Below, piece by piece: positions 1 to 11,510 of a stretch of DNA of 64,000 bases. This stretch comes from Hofstenia miamia (lineage: Eukaryota > Xenacoelomorpha > Acoela), in assembly GCA_004352715.1 (NCBI GenBank), contig SCFE01000084.1:1696856-1760855 (forward strand). The letters are read 5' to 3'. A model generated the notes under the pieces. That model searched no databases and had not been told where the DNA came from. It saw only the letters and a list, made by a program, of their open reading frames with translations. How positions within the stretch are numbered: the first letter of the stretch is position 1; each line of letters begins with the position of its first letter. Both the position numbers and the translations under genes were made by a program.

Positions 1-50
1 TACACTAAACTCTCCGCTACCCATATATGTATATATAGAAAATGCAAAAA

Positions 51-485
51 CCTTACATTTGGCAGGAAACGGCCCGAAATTTCTAAGGCATAATCTCACA
101 AATATATATATATATATATATATNNNNNNNNNNNNNNNNNNNNNNNNNNNNNNNNNNNNNNNNNNNNNNNNNNNNNNNNNNNNNNNNNNNNNNNNNNNNN
201 NNNNNNNNNNNNNNNNNNNNNNNNNNNNNNNNNNNNNNNNNNNNNNNNNNNNNNNNNATATATATATATATATATATATTTCCTGCTAAATATTTTTTAA
301 AAACTATCATGACCGCGTTTCCAAAAATCTTTGAAATTTTGCAGGGTAGTGTCTTTTTAATTTACCTACCCCCGTGGTAAATATATTCAAGCTCGGGTGA
401 ATACTGCTGAAGTAATGGCCAAAAATAGGTCTTTTGGGGGAAATTCTTAGAAATTTCGGGCTGTTTCCCGACAAATGTGAGGTCA
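51..485. repeat. Inverted-repeat (MITE-like) element with (TA)n core
   Basis: About 40 bases at 51-90 recur inverted at about 445-485. The core GGCCCGAAATTTCTAAG of the left arm matches the complement of the right arm with few changes. Between the arms lie a (TA)n array, an assembly gap (124-247) and about 180 bases of unique sequence. No coding sequence is visible. The arrangement fits a non-autonomous foldback or MITE-type element whose interior carries an expanding microsatellite; the outer ends and any target duplication are not clear. Confidence 0.6.
124..247. other. Assembly gap inside (TA)n array
   Basis: 124 Ns with (TA)n on both sides. The gap probably reflects an unassembled microsatellite, so its true length is unknown. 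Apparent ORFs running through it are artefacts of the Ns. Confidence 0.95.
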
Positions 486-489
486 TGGC

Positions 490-3300
490 TTACAAAATAT
501 ATATATTTATCATATTTAACATACAAATATTAATAAAATTGTTATAAATATGTAGTATGATTTCTCAAATACTTTCAACACTTACGAAGTTTCTTAATAA
601 ATCAGGAAGATGCTTGTTTGATTCAGCAGCAAAATATTTTGAGTTGGATCACGATGGCTATTAACATTGCGAATTTTAAGCTATGTAAAATATGTTGTCC
701 CAAAAAATCAAAAATTTTTCTAATAAATCATCATTCACTTTCTTGAAGAACCTTGCAGTTGCCATCTATATACATTCTCTAATATTAGTTTATTTATAAA
801 TATTCGAATCTTACGGCTTTTCTCTACATGTTATTGATTTGGTTCTCATCTTGCTTGGTAATCCCTCATCCTAAAGGGAGTATCCATAAGTGATTGTACT
901 TAGAAACAAGCAACTATACAAAGTCTCCAGTTTATCTTAATGGAAACCTATAAACAAAAGGAAAAGCATGTTGCCGTAGAGGCTATGGTTTTAATAAGCG
1001 CAGCAAAATGAATCTTTGCGTCAATTTCAATAGCCAGGACCCTAAGAGAAGAAGTCCTCTTAACCTCACTGATTTCTAAGATATCTCTAACATTTTGAGG
1101 GTATACATATTCTTTTTGTATTTTTCAAAACTAAGCTTCAAATTTTTAGTTTAAATTGTACAGCTAAACCTAAAATGACATAAGCTGCTCTATCATTTTA
1201 ATCGAAAAAACCCCCGACAATATCATGGTTTTTGAGATATTATTAAAATACGAATTTTGTTCTTCAGCAGTACAACAAATGTGGAAATCATTCGATTTGC
1301 TTCTACCCCTGTATGCATTGGCATTGTACCAAAGTACAAACGACAATTTCTAGTTTGATCATATATGTTCCTGCATTGCGATTTGGTATTTCCCAAGATA
1401 ACACGTGGTAACTGTTTGAGACTACTGTATATTATCTGCGAAAGAGTTGCTAGCTTTAGCCAATTTATACTTATTTCTTTGCAAGACTTTAGTTAGAATT
1501 GTCAGTGGATGATTAGGTTGAAAATAGGAAGTTGTTACATTGGGCAACATTCGTTATAAATCCCAACTAAGACACCAGTGAGATAATTAGCACAGTAATC
1601 AACAAATCATTGTTGTAAAGAATAGTGAATTCAAATCATTGCAGCTGCAATTCTATACATCCTCAAAATTGAAATTCATTTTTTTCTAAATGCTTAGCAG
1701 GGCTATGTTTTGGTTGGGATTTGAGTTAGGGTTATGATTTAGGTTTATGAAAGGTCAAGTTGTTACTTGGGTTAGGGCTTAGGCAAGCGTGTAGCCATCC
1801 TCATTATTTAAGGGATGCTAATTTATTAAAATATAATGCTATTTGCAGAAAAATGTGTTAAGAAAGTATGAGTCACTGAGAGCACAAACACTCACAATAT
1901 GTGCACGGTCTATATTCCTGTATGTTTTTTAAAAAGCAAAAACTGAATAGATTTTCAATTAATGCTAAGCATTTCTGGAAATCATAAATTTTTTACGCAA
2001 TCACATAAATGTAAATAAATAGGTGCAAATTTAAGCAACTTAAGATAAATAAATATAATTTTTATATGTTTTTGTTCAAGAGGAGATAATTGGAATTATA
2101 CTTTATTTAAATTCTGTAATTGCAAACCCAGCCAACAAGTTGCATGTATAAACCATTGTCAAACTACTTAAATTAAATAAATATTAATCATTTTGCAAAA
2201 TTTTGGAATATTAATTCAAAATAATTATAGTATATATTTGAATTAGGTTTATGATGAATCATTCAGTGCAATGGAATTTACTGGCTGGAGCCTATAAAAA
2301 ATATTTAAATGCTTATAGCTCCAAAACTATGCTCAATTTAATAGCACCACATTTTTTGCTCTAAATCCGTGACCTGGCTTTGTAACACAAAGGTGTGCCA
2401 TGACTTCTGAATTTCATGCCTCAATCAGTTTGGGATGTGTTTGCACACATAAAGAAACAGTCAAAATTCTTTGTTGTTTCTATGTGCTTAACGTCTTATA
2501 AATAAATGAGCATTAGGTATGGAGGGAATATAAACCTTTTCAAAAATTTGAAATTTCAATGAAAACTTGTTAATATTTTTAACAAATTCAGGCATAGCAA
2601 TACGCTTTAATAGAAATTAACAATACTGCACTAAAGTTCCCCAATAGACCTACAGTTCATCAAATGTTTCAAATAATAATAGACTTGGAGAAATGTGGGA
2701 CATGATTTGTCCTTTTAAAAGAAAACCATGCTGTTAAGGTTAGTATGGCATCACCATCCATTGAAATGTGGAAGTATTGCATTAAAAAGTTCCTTGAATT
2801 TTGCACATTACTGTCACCTGAACCATCCAGTTTAAATTGTGATTTTCAACTATTTCAGATTGCCCAGACTCAATAGCATTATAGATATTTACATATTATA
2901 TTAGAAATCTGTGAACAAATAATTGAATGCTGCAATTATTGGTACAATGGAAAAACTAAAACCCAATTAAAGTTCTTATTTCAAAATTTATTTTCAATTT
3001 CAAATCAAATAATTTAGTAATTTTATTGAAAAAACTGAAATAAATTTTTTAAGCTACTTGCTGCAAAATCTAGTCTCTCAAATAGTAGTTTCCACAAAAT
3101 GTATTGGTAGATTTCATAAATATCCAAGAAAATTTAATAATTTAACATTTCACTTTTGTATTAAAATTGAAAATTTCGCAGCTCTTGCATGCTGGTATGA
3201 TGCTTAACTGCAAACTAACTCCTTTTCACCACACAACAGCTGTGAGTAATTATTTCTCATAGAGCAGACGTTTAGCCCTATATACATGTGATTATAATTC
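490..3300. other. Non-coding AT-rich stretch
   Basis: I see no convincing exon, RNA gene or transposon ORF here. Imperfect GTTAGGG-type repeats lie at about 1718-1790. The rest is AT-rich sequence with short poly-A and poly-T runs. Confidence 0.5.
1718..1790 (+). repeat. Degenerate TTAGGG-like repeat
   Basis: Several GTTAGGG/TTAGGGC-type heptamers occur among variant units (GATTTAGG, GGTTATG). They resemble a decayed interstitial telomere-type array. A similar stretch lies at 35131-35215. Confidence 0.45.
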
Positions 3301-3302
3301 TA

Positions 3303-3329
3303 CAGGGGGTACCCATAAGTTTCTGCAGT
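3303..3329 (+). repeat. Mariner left ITR
   Basis: 27 bases, the exact complement of 4661-4687, with a TA dinucleotide immediately outside. This is the expected transposase binding site. Confidence 0.93.
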
Positions 3330-3573
3330 GACAGAAATTAATTTGTTGAAGAATTCATGACATCCACAAACTTGTAAAATTCAGTATTAACATCTTGTGC
3401 TTTTCTCGCATTAAAAAGCTCGGTTTTCTTGCTTTCGTGCGTTGTTAACAATCTTGACCATCGATCGAAGGCTCAGCGCTTCGTGATTGCAGCTCACACC
3501 GAAGCTTCACCTCTGCTTGCGCTGTTACGGTTGATCATTCGAATTTTCTCAACCGTTTGTTTCAAGTAAAGTC

Positions 3574-4626
3574 ATGGATTTTTCTCGCGAAGACATCAGA
3601 AAATTGATTTATTACGGCTGGAAACGTGGATTGACGACAGAAGATGTCCATAAGGAGATCAACGCTACTCTGGGCCCAAACTCAGTCTGCATTCGTACCT
3701 GTTTTGACTGGGTGCGAAAATTCAGAGAAGGAAATTTTGAGACAACAGAAAAAGAACGCAGAGGACGTCCAAAAACCGATTACTCAGAACAGATTCAAGC
3801 CATTCTAGATGAAGATCGACATGCTACTGTTGAGATTATTTCAACTCAGCTGAAAGTGCCAAGGGAGACAATTCGTCGACAATTGGTGAATATGGGCAAA
3901 CGTTACATGTCTAACAGATGGCTTCCTCATGCTTTAACTGATGCAAACAAACAGAAGAGAGTAGATATCTGCATTTCACTCTTGCAGATGCATGCAAGAA
4001 ACAACTTCCTACCTCGATTGATTACTGGTGATGAAACTTGGGTGTACTGGGAGAATGCCAGAACAGAAAGTCGCAGATCATGGAGAGGAATTGGCGATGA
4101 GCCAGCTACAGATGTCCGCCGAATTCTTACCACTAAAAAACATCTCGCAACAGTGTTTTGGGATTCTAAAGGTGTAATCCTCATGGACGTTTTGCCACAT
4201 GGTGAAACTATGACATCCGCCTACTACTGTGCCTTGTTAGACAGGCTGAAGACAGCGATTTTGGAAAAGCGGAGGAGGAGGACTACTGATGGTAACCTTT
4301 ATCTGCAGCATGACAACGCCCGCCCTCACACGTCTCAACTGACGCGTCAGAAGTTAAAAGAGATTGGACTGAACGTTCTGGAACATCCTCCTTATTCCCC
4401 AGACTTGGCCCCATCAGATTTTTATTTGTTTATGCCAATGAAAGCCTGTCTACGAGGACAATATTTGGACTCAGCTGAAGCGGTGAATATGAAAATCCAA
4501 AACTGGCTGGACACTAAAGACCCAACGTTCTCTGCAAATGGAATAAATAAATTACCTGATCGATGGCAACGATGCATCAAGAGTGGTGGAAGCTATTTTG
4601 AACATCTGAAAGATGTTGATCAATAA
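3574..4626 (+). CDS. Mariner transposase (DD34D)
   Basis: A 350-residue protein that would cut and paste the surrounding element at TA sites. The N-terminal third (about residues 1-110) is the paired-type helix-turn-helix DNA-binding region, opening with MDFSREDIRKLI and containing a RRGRP-type linker near residue 65. The catalytic domain has TGDETW (D153), HDNARPH (D247) and the YSPDLAPSD motif (D282). Exactly 34 residues separate the second and third aspartates, which is the mariner signature and distinguishes it from Tc1 (DD34E). The length matches family norms of about 345-350. The start is the first ATG after the 5' leader and gives a complete HTH. No frameshift or stop is present. Confidence 0.95.
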   Translation: MDFSREDIRKLIYYGWKRGLTTEDVHKEINATLGPNSVCIRTCFDWVRKFREGNFETTEKERRGRPKTDYSEQIQAILDEDRHATVEIISTQLKVPRETIRRQLVNMGKRYMSNRWLPHALTDANKQKRVDICISLLQMHARNNFLPRLITGDETWVYWENARTESRRSWRGIGDEPATDVRRILTTKKHLATVFWDSKGVILMDVLPHGETMTSAYYCALLDRLKTAILEKRRRRTTDGNLYLQHDNARPHTSQLTRQKLKEIGLNVLEHPPYSPDLAPSDFYLFMPMKACLRGQYLDSAEAVNMKIQNWLDTKDPTFSANGINKLPDRWQRCIKSGGSYFEHLKDVDQ

Positions 4627-4660
4627 ATATTTGCTGGTTTTTTTCATGTGTTTTTCCTTT

Positions 4661-4687
4661 ACTGCAGAAACTTATGGGTACCCCCTG
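4661..4687 (-). repeat. Mariner right ITR
   Basis: Exact inverted copy of 3303-3329, followed by TA at 4688-4689. Confidence 0.93.
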
Positions 4688-4699
4688 TAGATATAGAAG

Positions 4700-5620
4700 T
4701 TTTAATATTAAAAGAAACGTGAAAATTTAAAACTGTTTACTAGATAAATAAACAAAACAGTCATGTTAAAAAATATTTTGTTTCATTTGGCTACGGATCT
4801 GGGCTTAGGTCTATAAAGGTCACTAAGTGTTGTATGGAAAATATGTTTATGTATCAATAAAGATTCCGAAATTTAGATCTTTATGCACAACGCCGTTGAC
4901 GTTTATAGTCACAAACATTGCCTAGATAATCACGGTGTAGAAAATAAGACTTCTAAAAAACTTTGGTTTGTCGAATTGGTAACATTTTTTGAAATGCGAG
5001 GGTTATTATAAAAGAAAACTCAGGCAACTGGCAAGAAAATATTCTTAATGGAAGTTTATATGCGATTAGCACATTGATTTAGCCTTAACTTAACTTAAAG
5101 AGATTTTTCACTGCAATAAAAGTTTCAAATCTAAACAAATCCGACCATGCTTTAAAACAAAATTCCATATTACTTCAACATGATCAATTACAAATTATAC
5201 TAATTAATTTTATCAGATATTTAGAAGAGCAAAATAAATTACGTTACAACTAAAGCAAGGTTATTGCTAAAAATAATTACTGCTGTGATTAATACAAGCG
5301 CTAATGTATTACCAATTTCAAAGGCAGAAATCATGTGAAAAACTATCTAAGAAAACCTCTAGAAGGATAAATCTAATATTTAACATTAATTTTATAATTC
5401 GAATATAAATACTATCATTGACGATTTATAACACAAACACAAATCTTAATATATAATAACATAATAGGAGCGGAATAAATTTGACGTTTGATAAACTTGT
5501 TGCTATTTGACTTATTAGTGCCTTTGCCAAACAAACTTTACGAAACAGAAACACTTTTAAATTTGGCTTAGATTAATTTGAATTTGACTAAGATTAGTTT
5601 GAATATGACTTAAATAAATT
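4700..5620. other. Non-coding AT-rich stretch
   Basis: No ORF or structural RNA is supported. From about 5570, imperfect copies of a GATTAATTTGAA-like unit lead into the left arm of the long-TIR element. Similar units follow its right arm at about 7840-7920. Confidence 0.45.
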
Positions 5621-6025
5621 TGAATGGGGGAGTTTCACGAAATTTAGATTTTTTTTAAAATACACTTATTTTATATATTTTGGTCTGAAAATCACGAAAA
5701 AAAGGGTGCCAGGCATCAATTTTTGGTAGATTTAGAGAAAATTAAGGTTTTGTTAGCTAATCCCATTACTTATTTGCTATTGGCTTGACGTCATTCCTGC
5801 TGTTCACAGATTCATAGTATATGTTCGAATACAGCAATAATGTATTAACCTGCGATATAAAAACCATAACTGACGCGTAACATGTTTATTGTAGCTTTTA
5901 ATTAAAACAATTTGATTTTTGTAAAAAGTTTTACATTGCTTTTCGTTTTTGCATTATAGTATTAGTAAAATCACTAGTAGTATTTCACAATTTTTTTTCA
6001 TTTACTATTGTAGTTAAAGTATTTG

Positions 6026-6826
6026 NNNNNNNNNNNNNNNNNNNNNNNNNNNNNNNNNNNNNNNNNNNNNNNNNNNNNNNNNNNNNNNNNNNNNNNNNNN
6101 NNNNNNNNNNNNNNNNNNNNNNNNNNNNNNNNNNNNNNNNNNNNNNNNNNNNNNNNNNNNNNNNNNNNNNNNNNNNNNNNNNNNNNNNNNNNNNNNNNNN
6201 NNNNNNNNNNNNNNNNNNNNNNNNNNNNNNNNNNNNNNNNNNNNNNNNNNNNNNNNNNNNNNNNNNNNNNNNNNNNNNNNNNNNNNNNNNNNNNNNNNNN
6301 NNNNNNNNNNNNNNNNNNNNNNNNNNNNNNNNNNNNNNNNNNNNNNNNNNNNNNNNNNNNNNNNNNNNNNNNNNNNNNNNNNNNNNNNNNNNNNNNNNNN
6401 NNNNNNNNNNNNNNNNNNNNNNNNNNNNNNNNNNNNNNNNNNNNNNNNNNNNNNNNNNNNNNNNNNNNNNNNNNNNNNNNNNNNNNNNNNNNNNNNNNNN
6501 NNNNNNNNNNNNNNNNNNNNNNNNNNNNNNNNNNNNNNNNNNNNNNNNNNNNNNNNNNNNNNNNNNNNNNNNNNNNNNNNNNNNNNNNNNNNNNNNNNNN
6601 NNNNNNNNNNNNNNNNNNNNNNNNNNNNNNNNNNNNNNNNNNNNNNNNNNNNNNNNNNNNNNNNNNNNNNNNNNNNNNNNNNNNNNNNNNNNNNNNNNNN
6701 NNNNNNNNNNNNNNNNNNNNNNNNNNNNNNNNNNNNNNNNNNNNNNNNNNNNNNNNNNNNNNNNNNNNNNNNNNNNNNNNNNNNNNNNNNNNNNNNNNNN
6801 NNNNNNNNNNNNNNNNNNNNNNNNNN
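6026..6826. other. Assembly gap (801 Ns)
   Basis: Unlike most gaps in the window, this one is not flanked by (TA)n. It removes about half of the interior of the long-TIR element. Confidence 0.95.
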
Positions 6827-6836
6827 AGTAAATCAT

Positions 6837-6902
6837 TGAACAATGGTGAAATGGAATCACACTCATTCCAATGAGGTTGCTGGTTCGAATCCGGCTTGTT
6901 CA
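6837..6902 (+). tRNA. tRNA-like cloverleaf with consensus A and B boxes
   Basis: A 66-base segment folds as a tRNA. The acceptor is 7 bp (TGAACAA with TTGTTCA), the D stem 4 bp (GTGA with TCAC), and the T stem 5 bp (GCTGG with CCGGC) around the canonical loop TTCGAAT. The polymerase III A box TGGTGAAATGG (6844-6854) and B box GGTTCGAATCC (6882-6892) match consensus. The anticodon arm is odd: only 18 bases separate the D and T stems. It folds best as a 4-bp stem with a 6-base loop, or as a mismatched standard arm presenting CCA. No CCA tail is encoded. It could be a tRNA pseudogene, a tRNA-derived SINE head, or part of the enclosing element. Confidence 0.5.
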
Positions 6903-6956
6903 TTATTATAATTAATATTAATGCTGTTCAATATCATAATCAATTATATATTCATG

Positions 6957-7022
6957 AGATTCGGTAGGAGTTTAACCTACAGTCTTCTGTAAATACAGAT
7001 GTGTTAATTACACTACGAATCT
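6957..7022 (-). tRNA. Second tRNA-like cloverleaf, opposite strand
   Basis: Read on the - strand, 66 bases give a perfect 7-bp acceptor (AGATTCG with CGAATCT), TA at positions 8-9, a 4-bp D stem (GTGT with ACAC) and a 5-bp T stem (GTAGG with CCTAC) with loop TTAAACT. As in its neighbour, the anticodon arm is short: TCTG-TATTTA-CAGA, a 4-bp stem with a 6-base loop. The small D loop and A/T-rich T loop look mitochondrial. It lies 54 bases from the first cloverleaf, in opposite orientation. It may be a nuclear mitochondrial insert or a component of the TIR element; function is doubtful with this anticodon arm. Confidence 0.45.
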
Positions 7023-8599
7023 GCATGTAATGTAGACATAATTTTTAATGTGAAAAATTTCAAAAAGTTGTGAACTAGCACTGTATAACAAAGCATTATA
7101 GCAATGATGATGTAGCCGACAAAATTGCCTTTATGTAGTTACTAAAATCGTCAATTGAACCATTGATGGATTTCCGAAAATTTAGATGCAGGACATCCAT
7201 ACACACAGCTGATAGTGAATGTGTTACATTGAAATATGCACTTAATAGTGATGTATAGACGCGATAAACATTTAACTTCATTTGGAGTTGGCTCAGAACT
7301 ACGCTGGTAAAGCCATGTCACAAAACAATGCAGCAAGAATAAAATTCGATATACATGGTAAGTTCAATGAATTTGCTTTCTCCATATAAACTAAAACAAA
7401 CTTTCGATTATAAAGTGTAAATTTGATCATAAAACTGTTCGATGAAATATATATTTCAAACAATTAATTTAACATACAATATATTTGAGAATTAACTACT
7501 ATATTACAAATGGTAAACATTGATATAGCAGCCATTGGCAATAGATATAAACGGAGTCGTCTATTCCGATATATCGCCTGCTTTTATTATATCGCAGGTA
7601 TTAGCAATAGTAAATACATCGTCGCTGTATTTGAACATAGACTATGAACCTGTGAACAGCAGGAATGACGTCAAGCCAATAGCAAATAAGTAATGGGATT
7701 AGCTAACAAAACCTTAATTTTCTCTAAATATACAAAAAATTGATGCCTGGCACCCTTTTTTTCGTGATTTTCAGCCCAAAATATATAATATAAGTGTATT
7801 TTAAAAAAAATCTAAATTTCGTGAAACTCCCCCATTTCAAATATATTAATTTGAATTTGAACTGAATTAATTTGAAATTAACATAGATTAATTTGTCTTG
7901 GGTTAGACTAATTTGAAGGTAAAAAGGTGTAAAGGGGGCATGCAAATACCAGTTAAAATATAGGTATGATCAGTCAGAGATAGAAGAAAGTAAATTAAAA
8001 CTGGTGATTAGACTAAGTGTGGTGATGAACTGAATAAACTGAATCCAGAATCAAAAACAGACAAAGGGCTGTGATTTGCAAACTCAATAATGAGAAAGAA
8101 TAGACAACATGATATGGCCTCATACAGAGCTACACTAACAAAATATACTGGGAGAATAAGCTCATTTGCACTAAATTTTAGTGAATAGCTATCAATATTC
8201 AAGCTTAACATGTAAGAGCAGAGAGTGAGCCAAGATATATTTGCAGCCAGATTTTTACTGTACCTAGATGGAACTGCATACCAACACTATTTAATGTTGG
8301 ATAACACAATAAAAAGCAGTTACAAACTCCTAATAGGAGATTTCAAATTGTATTACAGCAGTGAAAGCTTCAAGAGCCAGTAAATGTTGCTACTGCCAAA
8401 ACCACCTCAAAAATTCATGCAACAAGTAGAATGAATGTTGAAACTAAGCTTGAGGGAAAATTCCTACACACATTTAAATGACTGTCCAAGAGGGTAACTT
8501 GTTTTGTCTTAACATCATCAGTAGTATTTACTTCTAAACGGTTAGTGCCCCTTGACATATTACAAACATATCTATAATGTGTCTACAAGCCTTCTAGTA

Positions 8600-9063
8600 A
8601 CTTGTGTTGTAATGTTTAGGTTTAATAATGTAGAGTCACTCAGGGCCCCTATTTTAATTATTTCTGATTATTTTGGCACTCTAGTTTAGTGATTATGTCA
8701 TCAATTTATTATTGTTTAATTCTTTGTATTTTCAAGTGCAGTTTTACTATCATTTTGTTATTTGTTCCCTCAATTCAAGTCATATGTGTTATTGCTCATT
8801 TAATTTGTGAGGGAATCTCATGCCACGTTTTGTAAATATGTAACAGGTAATAATTTGATGAAATTGTTATAAATACATGAGAGACCTGTAATGATTGCAC
8901 AATATAATTTGTCTCACTTCAATAGTGTTTAATCTTCTTTGATTTATTTATATGCTAACCCTTTTAGGTCATTATGGATTTTTGTATAATAAATCTTGCT
9001 TAACATCAAGCAACAATTTGGGAGTTACTCCACTGTGTCTGGGGCAACAACTAGCTCCTTAAC
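8600..9063 (+). repeat. Possible 5' LTR of gypsy-type element
   Basis: The segment contains a TATA-like GTTATAAATACA (about 8868), a polyadenylation-like ATAATAAATCTTGC near 8990, and ends TCCTTAACA. A TTGGCAGCCC stretch follows immediately, resembling a tRNA primer-binding site. This is the right order for an LTR and lies upstream of the gypsy pol fragments. I could not find a clear second copy near 13176, so the call is tentative. Confidence 0.3.
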
Positions 9064-11225
9064 AGTTGGCAGCCCAAATTGTGGTTGCTTTAGGTTACAG
9101 CTATGTATATGTGTAGGGAACAACATCTTTTGATTCAATCATTTTGTTTTCATACATGCACTTAATAACAACACACTGCAAATATAATATGCTGTTAGCA
9201 AATGTGAATGAATGGTAATTATGTGCCTTTTGTTTTATTATTTATTTACATGAGCTGAGATAATAGAACTCGGAGGTAAATTGTTTATTTGAGCTAGAAA
9301 TTATTACTTGTGACACAGAATTAGCACCTTAGTGAGTAAAGATGGCTTCCTGGATATGGCTTCAGCATGATGCCGTGTGAATAGGTCACTGCAGTAAACA
9401 TAATATCAGTGGATAGGTTTTCGTTACTGAATTCACAAACTACCAATGTTCTTTTTTTGCTAGAATACGGGTCACTCTCTACTGTAGAATCATAGGCTGG
9501 TAGGGAAACTTAACTAGAAACTTAATTGACTCTGCAGAAGGTTTGAATAGTGTTTACATAATATCCTATTTGTCTCACTTGATTAATTTCTATCTCACTT
9601 TAGAAAATACAAACTCTCATTTTCATTGTTATCTCTCAGCTCACTATTAAATAATCTGTAATTGCCAGATATTTGTGCTAGCCAACAGCATGGTATCATC
9701 ACAGTATTAGGTTTTATAAGTGCATGTATGTGTTGAACTACAAAAGAGAGATTTATTATTTCCCTATACATAACCATATACATAACTTAATGAGTCCACA
9801 ATTTGGACTGGGTAATCAACAGATCCCCAGAAGCAACGTGTTGCCCCGTGCTAGTGAAAGCACTCCCGAATTGTCACTGATCTTAAGCAAGAAGTTTCAT
9901 TAAGATAATAAATAAATAGAAAATACAATGGTAAATATGGCAGTTGAGAGTAGACAAAATCTATTAAGCTATTGCTACATTTCTCTCAGGTTTTATACAA
10001 ATGTTTAACTATTACCTGCCTTTGTTTACAACAATCAGAATGTTAACATAGTTACAACATGATCAATATTTCTTCCCTTGCAAAATTGAATTTGAGCAAT
10101 CATAAGCACCACCGAGGGGACATCAAATTAATAATAACAACCTGAGATCAAAAATAATGTTGACGTCATAGTGACGTAAAAATACAAAGTGAATTTTAAA
10201 GAATAAAATCAACAAAAGTCCCTGAGCAACTCTACACTACAATGGTAGCCTCTGCAACCTTCATTAACCTTTGAGCTTCTCAGTACAGCTGGAGTAGTCA
10301 GAGTTCACCCATGATTCTACAAAAAGTGCTTTTGTTTCAAGCAGCTCACATTGACATGGTTCAATATTTCCTATAGCAGATGAATCACATTAATGCTCTT
10401 CTCACTATGACATCTGTGATTAACTCAATTACCAATTAATACAGATAGTTATTATATTGTAAATTTAGTGGAATTGTATCATGTGCTGATTACAGTGTGA
10501 ACATTTCAGATATAAATTGAATATAGACATTGTTTCCCTCTTTCTTTTTTAACTTTAATAAATTTTAAGTTTATTATTATTCTTTTCATTGAATGAAAGG
10601 GCATCAGATTCATAAATCAATAATTATTTAAACAATATATAAATTAGGTGTAAGTTCATATTCAGATAAGTTTGCAAAAATTATTAATCATTCCAAGCTA
10701 CACATTCCAACTTTACAATTTAATACTTTGGTGTTTAATAGCAATTTATTAGATAAATTAGTTAAGATGTTTGTTGATTGATCTTCTGAGGCACTGTCAA
10801 TATCTATAATTCATTGCACTACCACCATCACCACTTAAGATTTTAGCTGGCTAATTTCATAATAGATTCAAACTAGTTAAATGTATTTAATAAATGACTA
10901 AACTCTCTTAAAAGTTTATTGATTCTATTTTCAATACAGCTTTGTTTTCCCAGTTTAACATTTGACTGGTATGCAATCCAACACTAAAGTCAATTACAGG
11001 TTGTTATTGCTAATTTTTCTTTTTATCAGATGATCAATAGAAATTTAAATTTGAGTTTGGCTCATTTTGTCAAAAGTCTAAGCAAATTATCTTTAGCAGA
11101 ACTATTTTTTTGCTATTTTTTGTGACCTGTTTAACATTACTTGATCATAATACATCATTTACAAGCTTAAATTACACCAAATAGATTCTTATACACTTTG
11201 CACCCTTGACTTTTGGGCAGAATAT

Positions 11226-11510
11226 GTGCCTTTCTACCTATTTGAGGCTAACAAGAATGCCTTTAAGTTTGCATTCTGTCACTACAACATATCTGACCTA
11301 GAGGAATTTGAAGGGCTCTTGGATGCAGGTATAGAAAGAGAAAGATCAGTTAATCTAAAAGGAGTGCTACTGCCTATAAAACAAGCACAAATCTTGGTAT
11401 TAATTAACCTGTTGCACACCAATATAATACCTGTAGCAATAGACAGGGCAGCAATAAAGGTTTTGGTCAATATGGGTAGTGCAATATCAGTAATCATAGT
11501 AATCAGATAA
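11226..11510 (+). pseudogene. Gypsy protease fragment
   Basis: An open stretch of 94 codons, beginning at GTG rather than ATG. Its C-terminal part reads like a retropepsin: a hydrophobic strand, then VNMGSAISVI at 11466-11495 where active enzymes have a D-S/T-G catalytic triad. The aspartate is replaced by asparagine, so the active site is lost. In an intact element the protease would process Gag-Pol and would be followed by reverse transcriptase, which here is unreadable. Family assignment rests on the motif and on the integrase downstream. Confidence 0.5.

Larger units (their letters stand above)
3303..4687 (+). mobile_element. Intact mariner-family DNA transposon
   Basis: A 1385-bp element bounded by perfect 27-bp inverted terminal repeats (3303-3329 and 4661-4687, beginning CAGGGGGTACCCATAAG). 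TA dinucleotides at 3301-3302 and 4688-4689 are the expected target duplication. One uninterrupted transposase ORF (3574-4626) fills the interior, after a leader with more G+C and CpG than the flanking DNA. Size, TA duplication and catalytic signature are typical of mariner. Perfect repeats and an open frame imply a recent insertion. What limits this is that activity cannot be judged from one copy. Confidence 0.95.
5623..7836. mobile_element. Long-TIR DNA element, interior partly unassembled
   Basis: About 240 bases at 5623-5860 (starting AATGGGGGAGTTTCACG) recur inverted at about 7587-7836 with scattered differences. The shared inner part includes a TGACGTCA palindrome and ends at ACCTGCGATATAA. 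The interior of about 1.7 kb holds an 801-base gap (6026-6826) and, to its right, two tRNA-like structures. No transposase is visible outside the gap, so this could be non-autonomous, or its ORF may lie in the Ns. Short GATTAATTTGAA-like repeats flank both outer ends and may be part of it. The superfamily cannot be assigned. Confidence 0.7.

Noticed and set aside
3927-4184. Antisense ORF inside the mariner
   Set aside because: Shadow of the transposase gene with no family features.
5985-6903. Long ORFs across 6026-6826
   Set aside because: They consist almost entirely of Ns. The same applies to ORFs across the gaps at 0.1, 48.4, 59.4, 61 and 63.8 kb.
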